Source: Moniliella sp. 'wahieum' (taxonomy: Eukaryota > Basidiomycota > Moniliellomycetes > Moniliellales > Moniliellaceae). From it: a DNA stretch of 64,000 nucleotides. The stretch is from contig RSEE01000142.1 in assembly GCA_003971905.1 (NCBI GenBank), positions 1-64,000 on the forward strand, read 5' to 3'. Shown one piece after another: positions 47,251 to 59,828 of this stretch. The position numbers and the translations under genes are program-made. Positions within the stretch are counted from its first letter, which is position 1. Each line of letters starts with the position of its first letter. Below the pieces are notes generated by a model that worked only from the letters and a program-made list of their open reading frames with translations, made no database searches and was not told the origin of the DNA.

Positions 47251-47948
47251 CAGGAGGCCGTAACACGGGACAAAACGTGCCGTGAATGGAAGAACCAGGT
47301 ATGCCCCCTCTGTCAATCCTTTGAACGTTGACAACCAGAGTTCTTATGTTGTGAGGAGATTCACCGGGCACCATGCGCCAGTGCCCAAATTGCAGGAGCG
47401 GGACATCCTCCAGGGTCGTGCAGGAACAGTATCGCCCAGAGTCTTGGGGATTGCCTTTGAGCTCGCCACGCCAGGTGGACGGATAGCTCCACTGCTCCTT
47501 TTGGGACTGGCACTTGACTCGCGCCCTTGTTGTGACCGCCTTCTTATTCCTTCGGCGGTCTGGCGACTGGCATGCACTGCTATCGGCTTAAATTCGACCA
47601 GACTAATCACCTCGCTTGGGCCATGTGTATTGGAGACAGGTAACCGAGCCGCTGGGTCCAAAGGCCGAGCCTGCAGCACAAACTGGAACCGGTCCGGTCT
47701 ATATTGGATGGATGGAGCACAGGATCAGGGAAGCCGATGAGGAAGTACATTGTACAGGGATGGAAGCAGATGCTACCAACGAGAGAGGGAGCAGGGAAGG
47801 GCATCAGGGTAAGCGGAGGAGGGGGGAGGGGCGGGAGGGGTACATATTACACAGAGACGATCGCGCCCGAATCCGAGTCGATGGGGGGGCACCTTGCTCG
47901 CGTCCATTCCATCGACCAGAGCAGGTTCAAGATCTAGGCCACGGCGAC
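47251..47948. other. Unassigned, possible exons
   Basis: A good donor-like AACCAG/GTATGC occurs near 47300. A plus frame near 47616-47780 (GPVYIGWMEHRIREADEEVH) looks protein-like and could belong to the preceding tentative gene. I could not connect them. Confidence 0.25.
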
Positions 47949-48572
47949 TTAGGCCGCGACCTTCTTGGCCTTGGGGGCCTTTGCCTTGGCGGGCTTGGCC
48001 GACTTGGCCGTCTTAGCCTTGGAAGTCTTGGTCGTGGTGGCCTTGGCTTTGGGAGCGGCCTTGGTCGTGCTGGCTTTCTTAGTGGTGCTCGACGCCTTCT
48101 TGGCCGTCTTGGTCGCCGCCTTCTTGGGCGCAGCCGCCTTGGGTGCCGCCTTCTTGACGGCGGCCACCTTGGCGGTCGGAGCAAGCTTCACCTTCCCTGC
48201 CGGGCCCTTGGGGAGAAGGAACACGTTCTTCTCGGCTCCCTTGGCGATGGCGCGCGAGATGAGACCGCTAAAGGTCGCTGCAGGGCGCGCGGCCGTGGCG
48301 GGGTGCTTGGCCTGGATCCACTTCTTGAGCAGCGGACGCGACAGTCCGACGCGCGAAGCTTCGGGATGGGCAAGGATGGCCTCCTTGATCATCTCCTGCA
48401 GGCGGGTACAGTTGTTAGTTGCGCTTGCTCACGAACCGGGGCAGGGTGGCAACCGCCCCCTATCTTTTCCCATTTTCACCCGGTCACGCGCAGCGCGCAG
48501 GGGTGGCAACAGAGCACGTACCTCGTAGGATGGCCCTTCGGGCTTCTTGGCAGCAGTCTTGGCAGTAGGCAT
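47949..48572 (-). CDS. HHO1: Histone H1 (linker histone)
   Basis: Winged-helix linker histone with a long Lys/Ala C-terminal tail. Exon 1 (48522-48572) encodes MPTAKTAAKKPEGPSYE; a 126-nt intron (48396-48521, GTACGT donor, CTAAC branch, CTGCAG acceptor) follows; exon 2 (47949-48395) continues EMIKEAILAHPEASRVGLSR, PLLKKWI, FSGLISRAIAKGAEKNVF, LLPKGPAGKVKL and then an AKKA-rich tail ending AKKVAA. The tail includes several TxKK-type sites. A TATA-like GGTATATG lies about 100 bp upstream and one GTGAACG box at 48791. Reads without frame problems. Confidence 0.96.
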
Positions 48573-48671
48573 GGTGGTGGGGGATCGGGTGGTGGGGAGG
48601 GTGGTGGTGGTAGTGGGGAAGGGGAGGGCGGGCGGGGGACAGAGGGAAAGAGAGCGGGTCAGGTGCCGAGG

Positions 48672-48797
48672 GGTATATGTGCCAGGGAGGGAGATGTGTC
48701 TCAGATGGAGCTGTGTGCTAGTTGGGGCTCGAACTGATTGGGCAGATCGGATTGCGAAGCGCCGAGGCTGGCTCAGGTGGGAGGACATTTGTGAACG
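48672..48797 (-). promoter_or_regulatory. H1 promoter: TATA-like box and GTGAACG element
   Basis: TATATG-type element at 48672-48679 and a GTGAACG heptamer at 48791-48797 (plus orientation), about 220 bp from the H1 start. The heptamer is the one found seven times between H4 and H3. Confidence 0.5.
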
Positions 48798-51508
48798 TCT
48801 CCCTTGGAGGACCCGTGTGCGTGCAACAAACGCACCAAACTCGCTCCGAGTGGCTTATTACTTACCCAGCACACGCGCTCCAGACGCTGGGCATCTCTCG
48901 CCCGCGCCACGGGGCACAGTCGCTGCCACCTACTAATCAACCACTCGCAGAATGAGCGCCCAGGCTCTCAGAAGCTACAAGAAGTACGACCGGCACCCGC
49001 GCATGGGGAGAACTGAGAGGAAACCACTGCTAGTAGGATGGGGTGCGTGTTTTGGCACAGGGCATCTCTCCTTAGGTAGTCGAGTCTAGCAGCTGCCTCG
49101 CCCGCCTCTCTCGCAGCGCGTGCTGTCCAATACGCCGACCGCAGCAAACCTCGGTCTTGGCGCTGTTTCTGCAATGCATCGAAAGCGGGCGTCTCAATCT
49201 CATCGTTGCTGGCCAAAAGCCCATACTCCTCGAGGAGAACAGCAGCTCCAGGAGGTGCTTCTCCAAAGCAATTCCAACGAGGTTGGCATGTTTATTGGTT
49301 TAACGTTTAACCCGGCACATTGTGTTTTAGTGCGCACCATAACCAACCAAAGTGTTCAAATCACCAATCACGAATCACCCGAAAATCGTAGCAAACGGTG
49401 AACGCAACCCACACCTCCGCCTCCGCCCCAATGGAAGACGGAAACCCACACTCGCCTGTGGGAGCTGGGACGACGACATCGCGCCCGCCGTCCCGCGCAT
49501 GCAGAGAGCCGTTCGGAGGATCGAGGGAGGCGAAAATGACACGCAGTGCGGCCAAAACCTCCGTCGCGTTGCACACATTGAATCCGTGTGGCATGCCGCT
49601 CTCCCCTCGAACTCGTGAGCAATCCCACAAGAGCGGAAACGCGCCAACAAACCCCTGCCATCAGCACGTCTCGAGTTCACTCTTGCACCATCCGGCCGGA
49701 ATACGCAGGCCTACTCGATGACCCGATAGATTCAAGACGTGTCAGGCGTCCAGCGTCAGGGGGACGGGTCGGGGCTGTATGACCAGATACACGTTATGGC
49801 CTAGCCCGCCGAGCCACAAAAGATACGGTCGAGAAGCGTACCAGGTGCCCCAATTCGTTCTCGCCGCGGTGGTACCAATGACCGTGTCTGTGTGAGCGAG
49901 CACAATACACGCCCAACGGCCCTTCGTGACATTGTCAAGGCCACCTCAACCCGTACGGTTACCACCCTAAAAGAAAGGTGACGAGGGGCATGAAGTGCCA
50001 CTCCCCCGGTGGCCCCACACCCATGGAGGCGAATACAAAACCCAGCCACCACAGGGCCGAGCGGGAACTTGAACAGGCCCTGCAGTGCCCTGCGGTTCAA
50101 CCCGCCTCGACCACGGCTGGACGCAACTGGCATCCTCTCTCCACAGATGGCACGTCGGAGTGGGTCCTGTCCCGCGGCCCGGCAGATCTTACCAGAGTGG
50201 GCCATTGGATCGCTCCCCGTACCGCTCTCACTACATGCTCCCTCACCGCCACCAGCACGTTCCTGGACCCGGCCATCCCCTCGAGTGAGATGCAGGCTGT
50301 GCTTATGGGATTAGGCATGGCTCTTGTCTCCATAGCCCTGCAGCTGTGCGAGCGCGACCTGCTTGTTTAGCCCCGTACATGTGCGCAGGATGGCGTTGCA
50401 AGCGGCTTCGCCCCGATGCTGGTCGAGTAGCAGGCGCGTTGTGTCGCTGCCGCCACGGATTTGCGCAACTGAGAACCTATAGCCGGGTGGCTGACGACCT
50501 GGTCATACTGGCAGGGTAGAGGGGCTCGACATGGCCACCACGGCTGAGCGTATATCCCAGACCAGCCGTGTGGTCGGTTCGGGTGTACAAGCCTCTGGGC
50601 AGAGACACGACGGGTAGCATTCCCGCCCCGCGTACTCTTGCTCAACGCCCATCACAACCGACTGGCCTCTCCCACAGGGCCGCTCTTCTCGTCCAGGCCC
50701 ACTGTTCTGGGAGGAGGAGCAGCGATTGAGCCTTGTCAAGAACAGGCACTTGCTAAACGTGACGGGCTTGACCCACCTGTCAAGCTAAGTCAAAGACATT
50801 CGCCGCGCTCATTCGTCTGCCGGAAGCCTGCGGCTGTGCTCGACTGTGTGCTCTGGCGCATCCAGCGCGGCGTTGGCAAAGGTCCCTTGCGCTCCGTGGA
50901 TGGCATGCCGCCAGGTCAGGATCACCCATATGATTGTGAAGACGCCCATGGCCGCATCCAGTTTGAAGTGTTGACCGTCGTCTCCTTGTGGGGTCGGCTA
51001 GGCTCGGGTGCCTTTGATTGGGCACAAAGTGGCTGTTCGTTGGGGTTGGGTCCAAATCGGTCTAGCACGGCGCTTCCTGCAGCTGCAAAGCACGGTTGCT
51101 GCCACTCCCACATGTACGTGTGAAAGGCTTTCTATTGACTGCATCTTTTCCCAATCTCCTACCGAAACTTCGCCCTCCATGCATCTCTCTCCACTTGTCC
51201 TGCGCCTTGTGTCCAACGATGCCTGTCACGACGATATAATCCTTTTGCGGTGGTCAGTGGGATGGATGGCGGTGTATACTCGTACTTGATACGGATGTCA
51301 GCCGCTCCTTCCCCGACCAGTTTCCAGCTCAAGTCAATCTCTCCGCTCTCATCTTCCTTCCCCACCACATGGACCCCTCCATCCCCCTACATCGGCTCAC
51401 ACCAGCAAAGGTGGTCCTTCTTGTGATCAAAGTGTTTTGTGGCGTGGGAAGCCGCGAAAAATCAGAGTCCATGGCGGGGCCAAACAAGGAAAGTTTCTTG
51501 CAGCAAGC
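48798..51508. other. Long region without assigned gene
   Basis: Several short frames only. A minus frame at 48968-49216 (MASNDEIETPAFDALQKQRQ, then WTARAAREAGEAAARLDYLR) looks helical and may be a small gene or exon. Around 49960-50040 a minus frame gives a hydrophobic WLGFVFASMGVG segment. From 50640 to 51120 frames overlap on both strands without a recognisable family. An AACGTTT-type heptad pair lies near 49298-49312. Confidence 0.35.
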
Positions 51509-52579
51509 TTAGAGCAGCGTCTCCCCCAGGGCAGCGCGAACAAGCGAGCAACCAATCGCGACGGTCGCATCGGCGTGCTCGGGAGACAGAGCCGGGTTGA
51601 CCTCCATAATGTCCATGGCAACCAAGCTTCCGGTCTCGTACAGTGCCTCGCAGATGTAGTGACCCTCACGGAACGTCAGGCCACCTCGGACGGGGGTGCC
51701 CGTGCTGGCGGCCACAGTGGGGTCCATAGCGTCAACGTCAAAGGAGAGGTGGATGGGGCGGTCCCGCTTGCCCTGCACACCGTCGTTGAGGTAGTCGAGC
51801 GCCTTGTCGACAACGGCCCCAATCCCATACTTGTCCACCTCAAACATAGAGTAGGCCTTGATGCCGTACTCACGCAGGATCTGCTTCTCCCCAGCGTCCA
51901 CATCACGCAGACCAATAAACACGAGGCGCTTGGGGTCGAGGAATTTGCCTGCGGGACCGGGGAGCCACTCAAAGGGGTGAACCAAACTGTCCTTCAGTCC
52001 AAGCAGGAAAGAAACGGGGCAGCCGTGCAGATTTCCACTCTCGGTCGACTTGGGCGTGTTAATGTCGGCATGAGCATCGACCCAGATCAGCCCAGCGTCG
52101 GGGTGGGCAGTCAAGGTGCCAAGCACCGTACCCAGGCCCTACTCGCGGAAAAGTCAGTACGGCTGGAGAATACACAGCGGGAAAGGGAGCACGCGAGGGG
52201 TGGGTGGGTGGGTGGGGCGTACAAGGCTATGGTCACCACCAAGGGTGACGGGAATCTGGCCTTGGGTTGCGTGGCTGGCAACTACTTCGGCGACCTTCTT
52301 GGCGATGGTCGACACGGTACGGGGCTTCTTCATGCCGTCCAGGTCGGTGTCCTGGGCCACAAACTCCGGGGGCGCAAGGGCGGCAAAGTCCTGGTGGCCT
52401 TCAAACTGGACATGCCAGCCAAGCTGCTCGAGTTGAGCGGGAAGGCCAGGGTTGATGAGAGCACTGGGGCCGTGCTCGACGCCAGCCTTGCCCTGGCCAG
52501 CAGAGCTGGGGCAGCCGATGAGAGCAGCAGTGTTGCTCTTGACGTAGCGGAGGTGGTGCTGGGGGGAGTCGGCAGACAT
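51509..52579 (-). CDS. CAR1: Arginase
   Basis: Hydrolyses arginine to ornithine and urea using a binuclear Mn2+ centre. All signature motifs are present: [43 protein letters not shown] and [19 protein letters not shown], with MEVNPALSP. The N-terminus is [20 protein letters not shown]. Exon 1 is 52223-52579, intron 52139-52222 (84 nt, donor GTACGC, branch CTGAC, acceptor GTAG), exon 2 51509-52138, joining in phase 0 to 328 residues, the normal arginase length. No frame change needed, so this gene is a useful control for sequence quality. Confidence 0.97.
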
Positions 52580-53308
52580 GGTGAGGGTGGTGGGGAAGGG
52601 GCGAGGGGTGGAGGGGTGGAGGGATGGGAAGATGGCTGGCGGGGAGTGCTGAGCCGTGGAGGCTGAGTGGGGTTAACGTGGTTAGGCGCTGGAAGCCTCG
52701 GAATCGGAAATCAGATCTCGCTTCTCGCCTGTCACATCTCGGGTGCGAGAACAACGGATTAAATGAGCGCGCACAGCGGCATTGGGGCAGTCTTCAGCCT
52801 CGTACTGAATATGCCTCGACGGGTGGCGGAGTAACTAGCAACTAGTCACTAGTCACGGCCCAAATTAAATTGCAAATCAAGAGACCCTGCTTCCTGAGGA
52901 GGCCTTAACCAATGCAAACACCGTTGGGGCTTGCCAAGGCTCCCTTCTGCTATGCCCGATGGCCCACCACCAGGTACCTCACACACTTGGTGGGGAATAC
53001 GCCGTGGCTGCCGGCTATCCCGGCTACTCGCGGCCAGGCCTCCTCAATCTCTCGCTGATGGCAAACGTGTGGCTAGTCGGAGGCAGAGCAGGAGGGCATA
53101 GGAGGAGAAGGCCACACGACAGCGTCTATACTAGTACGGGCTTGGGCTTCTAAGAAGCTTGATTGGGAAAGAGCAAAGTCGTACATGAAAAGGGGAGACA
53201 AGCTGGCACCCACGGGGGTAAGAGGATCTGGGTGAAATGGCATGAAGAGAAAGTAGGGCAAAGAGCGAGGGAACGGGATGAGAAGAACCACATTGAGAAA
53301 AGAGAGGC
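52580..53308. other. Intergenic between arginase and POL1
   Basis: No gene recognised. Contains the ACTAGTC heptad array listed separately. Confidence 0.55.
52834..52854. repeat. Heptad palindrome array (ACTAGTC)
   Basis: ACTAGCA, ACTAGTC, ACTAGTC in strict 7-bp phase, followed by ACGG. Same core as at 23649. Confidence 0.8.
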
Positions 53309-56300
53309 CTAAGCGAATGCTACCCCTAGCCGCTTGGGCGCTGCCGTCGAACCCGAGAGGGTGATGCCAGCAAAGAGGGAACCAATATCGACGTAGCGCC
53401 TCGCGGAGCGCGAGAGCATACGGTCAACCGTCGTGTAGAGCACCTTGGCCAGTCGGGCGTGACGCATGCGCAGCTGCAGCACCGCACCGGGAGCCTTGTG
53501 GCCTCGGCGGAGTTGGCCACGGTGGGGAGGTCAAACAGATACTGGTAATACGAAAGTTGGGTGTACAAGTCCTTGTCCGTGTACTCCTCTACCGTCGTTC
53601 CAGGGCATCCGCGAGAACGGCAGCGCATCGCATACACCCCAGGCAACCGGCAACGCAGCCCACATGCCGAGTCGGTACAGACCCGCCAGCCAGCGTAGTA
53701 GCGATTGATGTGCTGCTGCATCCGACGGTTCAGCTGAACCGCCAACAACGGCAGGCCGAGCGTCCGCTGGCAGCCAGAGCAGCGGACGCCCACGCTGTTG
53801 GCCGGGGCGACCGGGGGCCAGAACAAGCTGTTCCTTGGCGAATGCAGGCAGCAGGCCGTCAAACGCCGTGTCGGCGCGGCAGGACGGGCAGTGGAAAGTA
53901 AGCTTGTCGCAGTGGCCATACCGCTGCTCGGGCGTGAGCTGACTATCGAGCGGAGCAAACGCGCCCCCCTGCGCTGCCGACACGTCATTCTCACTCGCTT
54001 GGGTGTAACGGCGAACATCGAGGCCGAGGCACTCGGCCAAGCGGGCGCGATCGGTACCCTCGATGCTCTCGCACAGACGCTCAATGGGGGGCAGCACTTG
54101 CAACGAGAGGTAGTACTCGAGGTCCACTTTGAGCGAGCTTCCATCACGACGAAGGTCGTCCGGGTGGTAAGCGCGCGATGCTTGCGCCGACTTGGTCGAT
54201 GCTTCCTCTCCCTCGGAACAGTAAAGATGTACGGAATCACATCCCCAGACCGAGCAGACAGACCCTTCTCCTTCATCCGCAACGCCACTTGTACATGTGG
54301 CTGGGACTTAACGTCAGGGTAGTCTTCTGGGTTTTTACCCAGGCGCTTGTAGATTATGAATGAATCAAGTGTTTGTGGCCCTCACGGACCTCAGTCGCCA
54401 GTGTACGGAGGTACTCGTGGACCTCACCTACCACGGTCTCTGTAGCCTCTCCCGAGAGGATGTAAGACAGGACACAACTGAGCATACGTGGTCAGTAAGG
54501 GGAAAAAATGCAGGAGGAAAAAAATACTTGGAGGCGTCTTTGGAAAGCTGGCAGTATTCACGACGTTTCATATCCAGACCTTTGATTTCTTTGGAGCGAG
54601 TTCCATCATCCTCGACCTTGAGAGCAGCATACTTCTTCTTTTGAAGAAGGAGCATACGCTCAAACACGGCATCAATGTCGATCTCCAGCAACTTGTAATG
54701 CTTGTTGACCGCTTTCTTGAACTCGCGTCCAATCTGCATCGCCTCCTCGTAGGTCACCTTGTTGGTGTTGATCATGACGGAATCAGTGTCGCCATAGATG
54801 ACCTCAAGGGAGATCCCTTCGGCCAGCTCGCGGGTTTGCCGCAAAATCTCACGGCCTTTAAAGGTGGTCAAGGCAGCCAGGGCCGGGCATAAAATCGAGA
54901 GTTCTCAAAACCCAGACACCCGTACATACTGTTGGCCGTCAGCTTGAGCGCAAGTTGTTTGACGTTCCACTGGGCCAGCTGCGCCTTGGTCGCCCGCTTG
55001 TCCTTCATGAGACCCTTGACGGCCCGACGCTTGTCCACCAAGGTAGCAATGAGCGCGGGCAGCACACCTCGTTCAACATCAGACGGAGGCACATCGGGTA
55101 CATCCTCCGCGCGATGGCCTCTTCCCCTTCGCCCGTCTGTTCGACCGGACTGGGGTCTCCCTTGACCCGCTCAACCGTGGTGAAGTCAATGTTGAACTCC
55201 TGGATGATGGAGGGATACAGCGAGTTAAAGTCCATGACCAGGACGTACTTGTCGCACAGCCCGCGCTTGGGCTCAAACACCAAGCCACCCTTGAACTTGT
55301 CGCGCTTGACCTTGGCGGCGCCACAACCGCGGGCTGGGGTACGTTGAACTTGTCCCGGACGCGCTTTGCGTGCATACGCTCCCGCCCAGTAATCTTGTCG
55401 GGCCACGTACTTCTTGTCGTAAAAGTCATGGAGCAGAATGTACTCATTCCTCTCTGCGCGCCCACCGTTCAAAGTCCGGTTCCAGCTGTTGCCGGCAATG
55501 TTGGTGAGTTGTTTTGTGAGCGCGAGCACTTGCAACTTGGCGGCAATGGCCATGACGAGCCAGGTGTCCATCTCGCAATGGCTTAGGAACAGACAGATCT
55601 TGGCCGGATCCAGGAACGCGCCCGCCGTCTCATCAGGGTCAATCTCGTCGCGCAAGATGCCAAGGTGGGTGGACGCCATCTCGGTAAGCGACCATGAGGT
55701 GGAGGCAATCATGCTCTTTCCACAGTCCGAGGAGAGATCCATCAACAACCGGCCGGCCATGATGTAGATAGCCGAGTTGGCCGTCAGATTCGGCCATGCT
55801 CGCCGGCGCATCCGACCGACGCGCGACCATTGGTCCGATTTCAGCTCCCGCATCCGATGCAGCAGCACGTCCAGAGACACACCAATCATGTCGTGGCCCA
55901 CAATCACGTCGGGATCTTGCGCTTGGATGTGGGCGAGAAGCCCATTGAGGAGCCCACGTTCATAATTGACCGCCACAACCTTGGAGCGTTGCCGACTGAC
56001 CAACTTGTCAAATCCATCGGGGAAACTCCCCCCAATGGGTCGAACAAAGCTCTTGATAGTTGAGGGTCGCTTATCAAACGGACGATCGTCGAACTTTCCA
56101 TTGAGTGGCTTATCGTCTTCCAGCGCATAGTCGGACCACGTTCGTGCCGATGCACACAGCACCTCGCGCTGATTCGCCTTAAAGTTCACCACGGTGCGCA
56201 CGCTCAGGGACATGATCCGCAGCGGCGGTGTACCGATTGGTGCGTCGGGCATGGAGGCCGTGACAACCGAGACGGATTTGGGTTCGTCCACAGACAACTC

Positions 56301-58232
56301 GGTCTGGCACCAACTGACCACCTCGTCACCTGTATGAACCGGCTTACCCCGAACCGCACGGGGGTAGGATCCTCGAGCCGGAGCCAGCAGGGGCCCATAA
56401 TTCGCCGCTTAAGAAGGAAAAGCTCAAATGCCGATGCGCCAGTACCAAACACACGAGCAATTTGGTCTCCCCCTCCGACTTGCCCAGAGCCTGAGCAATC
56501 GTCTCTTCCGTCAAATCGTAAGGCAGTTGCGTCTCATCAAATCCGTACCGCACTTTGAGGTAGCGAGATTGGCGTGGCACCTCGGGCAGTTCAAACGCAT
56601 AATCACGCAACACCCAGGTTGTGATGAACGACTTGATTCCAAATTTGGATCGAAGGGCATCAAACTCGTCAAATACTTCCTCCTGCCATGGCTGCTCGTC
56701 CTCTTCGTCAATCTCCATATCATCCACATTCTGCCCCCGACGTTTCTTGGCACGACGAGCCAGCTTGTCCTCCCGGATCTTACGGGCCGCCTCGAGATCT
56801 AGAAAGGAGGTTAGTACAATGCGACTCAACGCGGAGAGAGACACGAACCCTGGTCTTCTGGATCCCGTTTGGGCAACACATATAGACACCGCTCCATGCC
56901 CTCGACCGTGACGCAGCATCTCCCACTCCTGGGTGGTCTTGGAGCAATCTTGCCAATCAGGTGGATTTTGTCGCCTTGCTCATAGTGGTCCAGCCAGTAA
57001 AAGTAGACACCTCCGTCGGACTCGTAGTACGCCTCGCGCACCTTGGTATCACGGTCATCCAAACAATCTCCGTCATTGGATCCTTCTTGCCAGGGACGGG
57101 GGACGAAGAGCGGGCGCGCTGGGCGGGTGCGTGCGCGTGAGCCTTGAGTCCTGCATCCTCCTCCATCAAGTCTGCCTCCCAATCGTCGTCGTCCATGATG
57201 AGCGCCTCATGGATTTGGCGCCAGTCAATGTCGAGTTTTGCTGGTGCAGCCGACGCTGGTGCTGCCGTAGCTGATGCAGTGGCAGGAGCAGAAACAGGTT
57301 TGGTCACGGGCGGGCGTGACTGGGTCGTGGCGCGCTCAAATTTGCTTTGTGGCTGTACGGCACGCACGCCTTCGTCCTCGCTATCGTCCTCGTCAAAGAC
57401 GGAGACCTGAGGCTGGACTGCGGCTGCGACCGCATCCAATGCGGCGGGAGTAGCTTGGGTTTTGGCGCGTTTTACCGGCGCACGTTGAGGGGGAGGCACA
57501 GGGGCCTCGTTGAGCCAGCTCAGTTCATCATCCCCAGTAGGCGCCGGCTGCATTATCCGTACCCTGGGAGTGGAATTGCCCTTGGGTGGGCTCTCGAGCA
57601 TAGGGTCGCTACTGGGAATGTGGGTCGCGCTTGTGACGCTACTTGATGGACTGACAGGAGCGCGACGAGCGGTCCGGAAGCGCTCGAACCCACCAAACTC
57701 GAGAGGGCGCGCTCGCTTCTGACCCTGCAAGGGTCGCACGATGGCAGCGGGAGGGTCCTCCTCCTGGGCATCCAGACCGTTGAGAATGTTGTTCATAAAC
57801 TCGTCCTCGTCCTGCTTGGAATGTTGGGCAACAGGTGTCGTGCCGAAGAGGGTGCGCGCGCGGGCGGCGGGGTTGTGGGTGCGGGCTGCAGGCTTCTTCT
57901 GCCTGGGGGCCGACGAGAAGTAGTCGCCCTGCTGGGGGGGTGCGCTTGGCCTTCTTCTTGCCGGCACCAAAGTGGCGACGATACTCTTCCTCGCTATCTG
58001 CGCCGTCGCTAGCCCACTCGTCTTGCCCATGGTCGACATAGCCACTGCCATCGTCGTCCTCGATGAAAGTGTCGGCGAGCACACGGCCACGCACATAGCT
58101 GTTGTACTCGGCCTCGGAGACCTCGTCGTAGATGCGGCCATCGTCGTCCGAGTCGCTGGTGGGGAGGGCATGGCCCTTGCGCCGCGCAGCAAGAGCCTGC
58201 AGGGCGGAGGCACGGGCAGCGCGAGAAGACAT
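53309..58232 (-). CDS. POL1: DNA polymerase alpha catalytic subunit
   Basis: B-family polymerase that extends primase RNA primers at origins and on the lagging strand. Start MSSRAARASALQALAARRKG at 58232. Next an acidic N-terminus, YWLDHYEQGDKIHLIGKI with CCVTVEGMERCLYVLP, exonuclease-like VIVGHDMIGVSLDVL, region II DFNSLYPSII (55204-55233), region III KLTANSMYGCLGF (about 54905-54943), region I YGDTDSVMI (54771-54797), KRLGKNPEDYPDVKSQPHVQ, two C-terminal Cys modules (FHCPSC near 53880; CTDSACGLRC near 53665) and the end SRSARRYVDIGSLF...RLGVAFA, stop 53309-53311. One clear 50-nt intron is 54478-54527; others lie near 56330 and 56810. At least six one-base frame changes are needed, e.g. at the G7 run 57934-57940, near 57070, two compensating near 55330-55410, at 54885 and 54350. 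An essential gene in this state points to sequence error. Confidence 0.93.
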
Positions 58233-58262
58233 GGTGGTGGTGGTGGTGGTGGTGGTGGTGGG
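58233..58262. repeat. CCA/TGG triplet repeat in POL1 leader
   Basis: About nine uninterrupted TGG/GGT triplets (CCA on the transcript strand) lie directly before the POL1 ATG. Confidence 0.85.
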
Positions 58263-58330
58263 GAGGAGACGCGACGCACGCAGCTCAGCCCGCCGTCTTT
58301 TAGCACGCCAGACGCGTCCCAGTGGGCGTC

Positions 58331-58344
58331 ACGCGTCACGCGTT
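58331..58344. repeat. Heptad palindrome pair (ACGCGTC)
   Basis: ACGCGTC followed by ACGCGTT in phase, in the POL1 upstream region. Confidence 0.6.
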
Positions 58345-58664
58345 CGGGTTCCGCCAGCCCGTCGGCGTCACCCCTGCCGCATCTCACCCTTCATGCCGCA
58401 TCTCACCCTTCAGAAGCAGGACGCGACGCGGCCCTCAGGGCACTGCGCCAGTCTCCTCCCACCACCAGCGGCATTCGGATCAGCCCGCGCGGCTTTGTTT
58501 CATTGCAGATGCCGCGTCGGGCGTCGGAGGCGCGCTGCATCATGCAAGTCCCACGATGGATTCTCATTCGATGTGCCTCGCCAGCTCTCCCAGCTCCAGC
58601 CGCCCCCACCCAAGGCAGTATAGAACACGCACACAGCATGCTAGAAACAGTGGTTGTGTGAGTG

Positions 58665-59828
58665 CTATAGAATCGAGTCCAGAAAGTCCTCGGCATCTTC
58701 CAACTTGATAGGGCCATCGTGTGTGGGAGCCGCGCCGGTCTTAGCCGCCGCCGCCGCCGCCGCGCGCGCGAAGAGCCAATTGTGCGCTTGTCGATCCCCC
58801 CATGCACCGTGGCTCCCGTCACTTGCCCGCCCCCCGCACGAGGAGCGGAGAGGTCGAGGGTGCGTGCTTGCGTCGTTCGCTCCCCGAGCTGCGCCCGGTG
58901 AAGCGTGCCTTCAAACCTGCGTGTTGCGTCAGCACTTCTACGACCCGTCGCGTCCAAGTCCGTACCGCCTTTCCTGGACCAGGACCGCTCAACATGCCCC
59001 ATCCTACAGGAGCAAGACGTACTGCTGCGCAAATGCTCGGCATGTTGCTTGTTCTTCTCAATCTCAGCGAGGAGGGCTAGTTCCTTGTCCATTTCCTCCT
59101 TTGTCAACGCTTTGGGTGTCGGCCGAACCTCGTTCTCGCTGCGCACTTTCTTGCCCTGGGCTTGGCGCGCGCTTGGGCGCGCCGTCAAATAGTCCAAATC
59201 GTGATCAATGTCCTCTTCGATCCGGCGCCGACGGCGTTCCTCCTCTTCAGGATCCCACTGAGTCTGGGCCTGGGCACGGTCGCGGGCAAGGAGGCCATCG
59301 GAAAGGGCGCCCTTGGAAGCGTCCAGCTGCTTGACCTTTTCCATTAGCTCCGTCAGGTCTGCTTCGGGTTCCACCTCCTCCTCTTCGGCCAATCTAGGAT
59401 CCTTGGGGGCCAAGTCGGCTTGCATCTGTGCAAAGCGCCACGCATTGGACTGCAGCGGTCGTCGTGCATACCGTTTGTTCGCTTGCGCCTCCGACTCCTC
59501 CTCTTCCTTCTGTTTCGTCTGCTCGGACTGGGAGGGGTGCTGCGCAGCCACCTGGAGCGTAGGGAACTCGCTGTCCTTCTTGGCGGCTTGATCTGCCTCC
59601 TCTGCCCTCCTCATCCTCCTCATCCTCCTCCGCCTCCGCTTCGGACCCCTCGTCCTCCCGCCCGGGAAAGCCGGAGGAGCCAGCGCGCCCGCCTCCACGT
59701 CCGCGTCCGCGTCCTCGCCCACGTCCACGTGCCTTGGGCTCCATCCCATGCGCCGCACGGTACCGCGCCGAAGCACGGGCCTTGTACTTGTCCTGCAACA
59801 CCATCCTCGCCACCAACCGAGTGGGCAC
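58665..59828 (-). CDS. Conserved-looking acidic/RGR-rich protein
   Basis: Not assigned to a family. From ATG 59828: LVARMVLQDKYKARASARYR, AAHGMEPKARGRGRGRGRG (an Arg-Gly repeat), an acidic Glu/Asp stretch, then KRYARRPLQSNAWRFAQMQA, and two charged helical segments (LTELMEKVKQLDASKGALSD; KEEMDKELALLAEIEKNKQH). The last minus frame ends THDGPIKLEDAEDFLDSIL with stop 58665-58667, an acidic hydrophobic C-terminal helix. Frame changes are required near 59600 and in the 58750-59020 stretch. RG repeats suggest RNA binding; that is inference. The 3' end is separated from the POL1 start by about 430 bp. Confidence 0.6.

Noticed and set aside
47616-48737. 373-codon plus-strand frame rich in Leu/Gly
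   Set aside because: Antisense of histone H1, whose Lys/Ala repeats keep the opposite strand open.
53557-54322. Plus-strand frames through the POL1 C-terminus
   Set aside because: Antisense of the Cys-rich polymerase alpha C-terminal modules.
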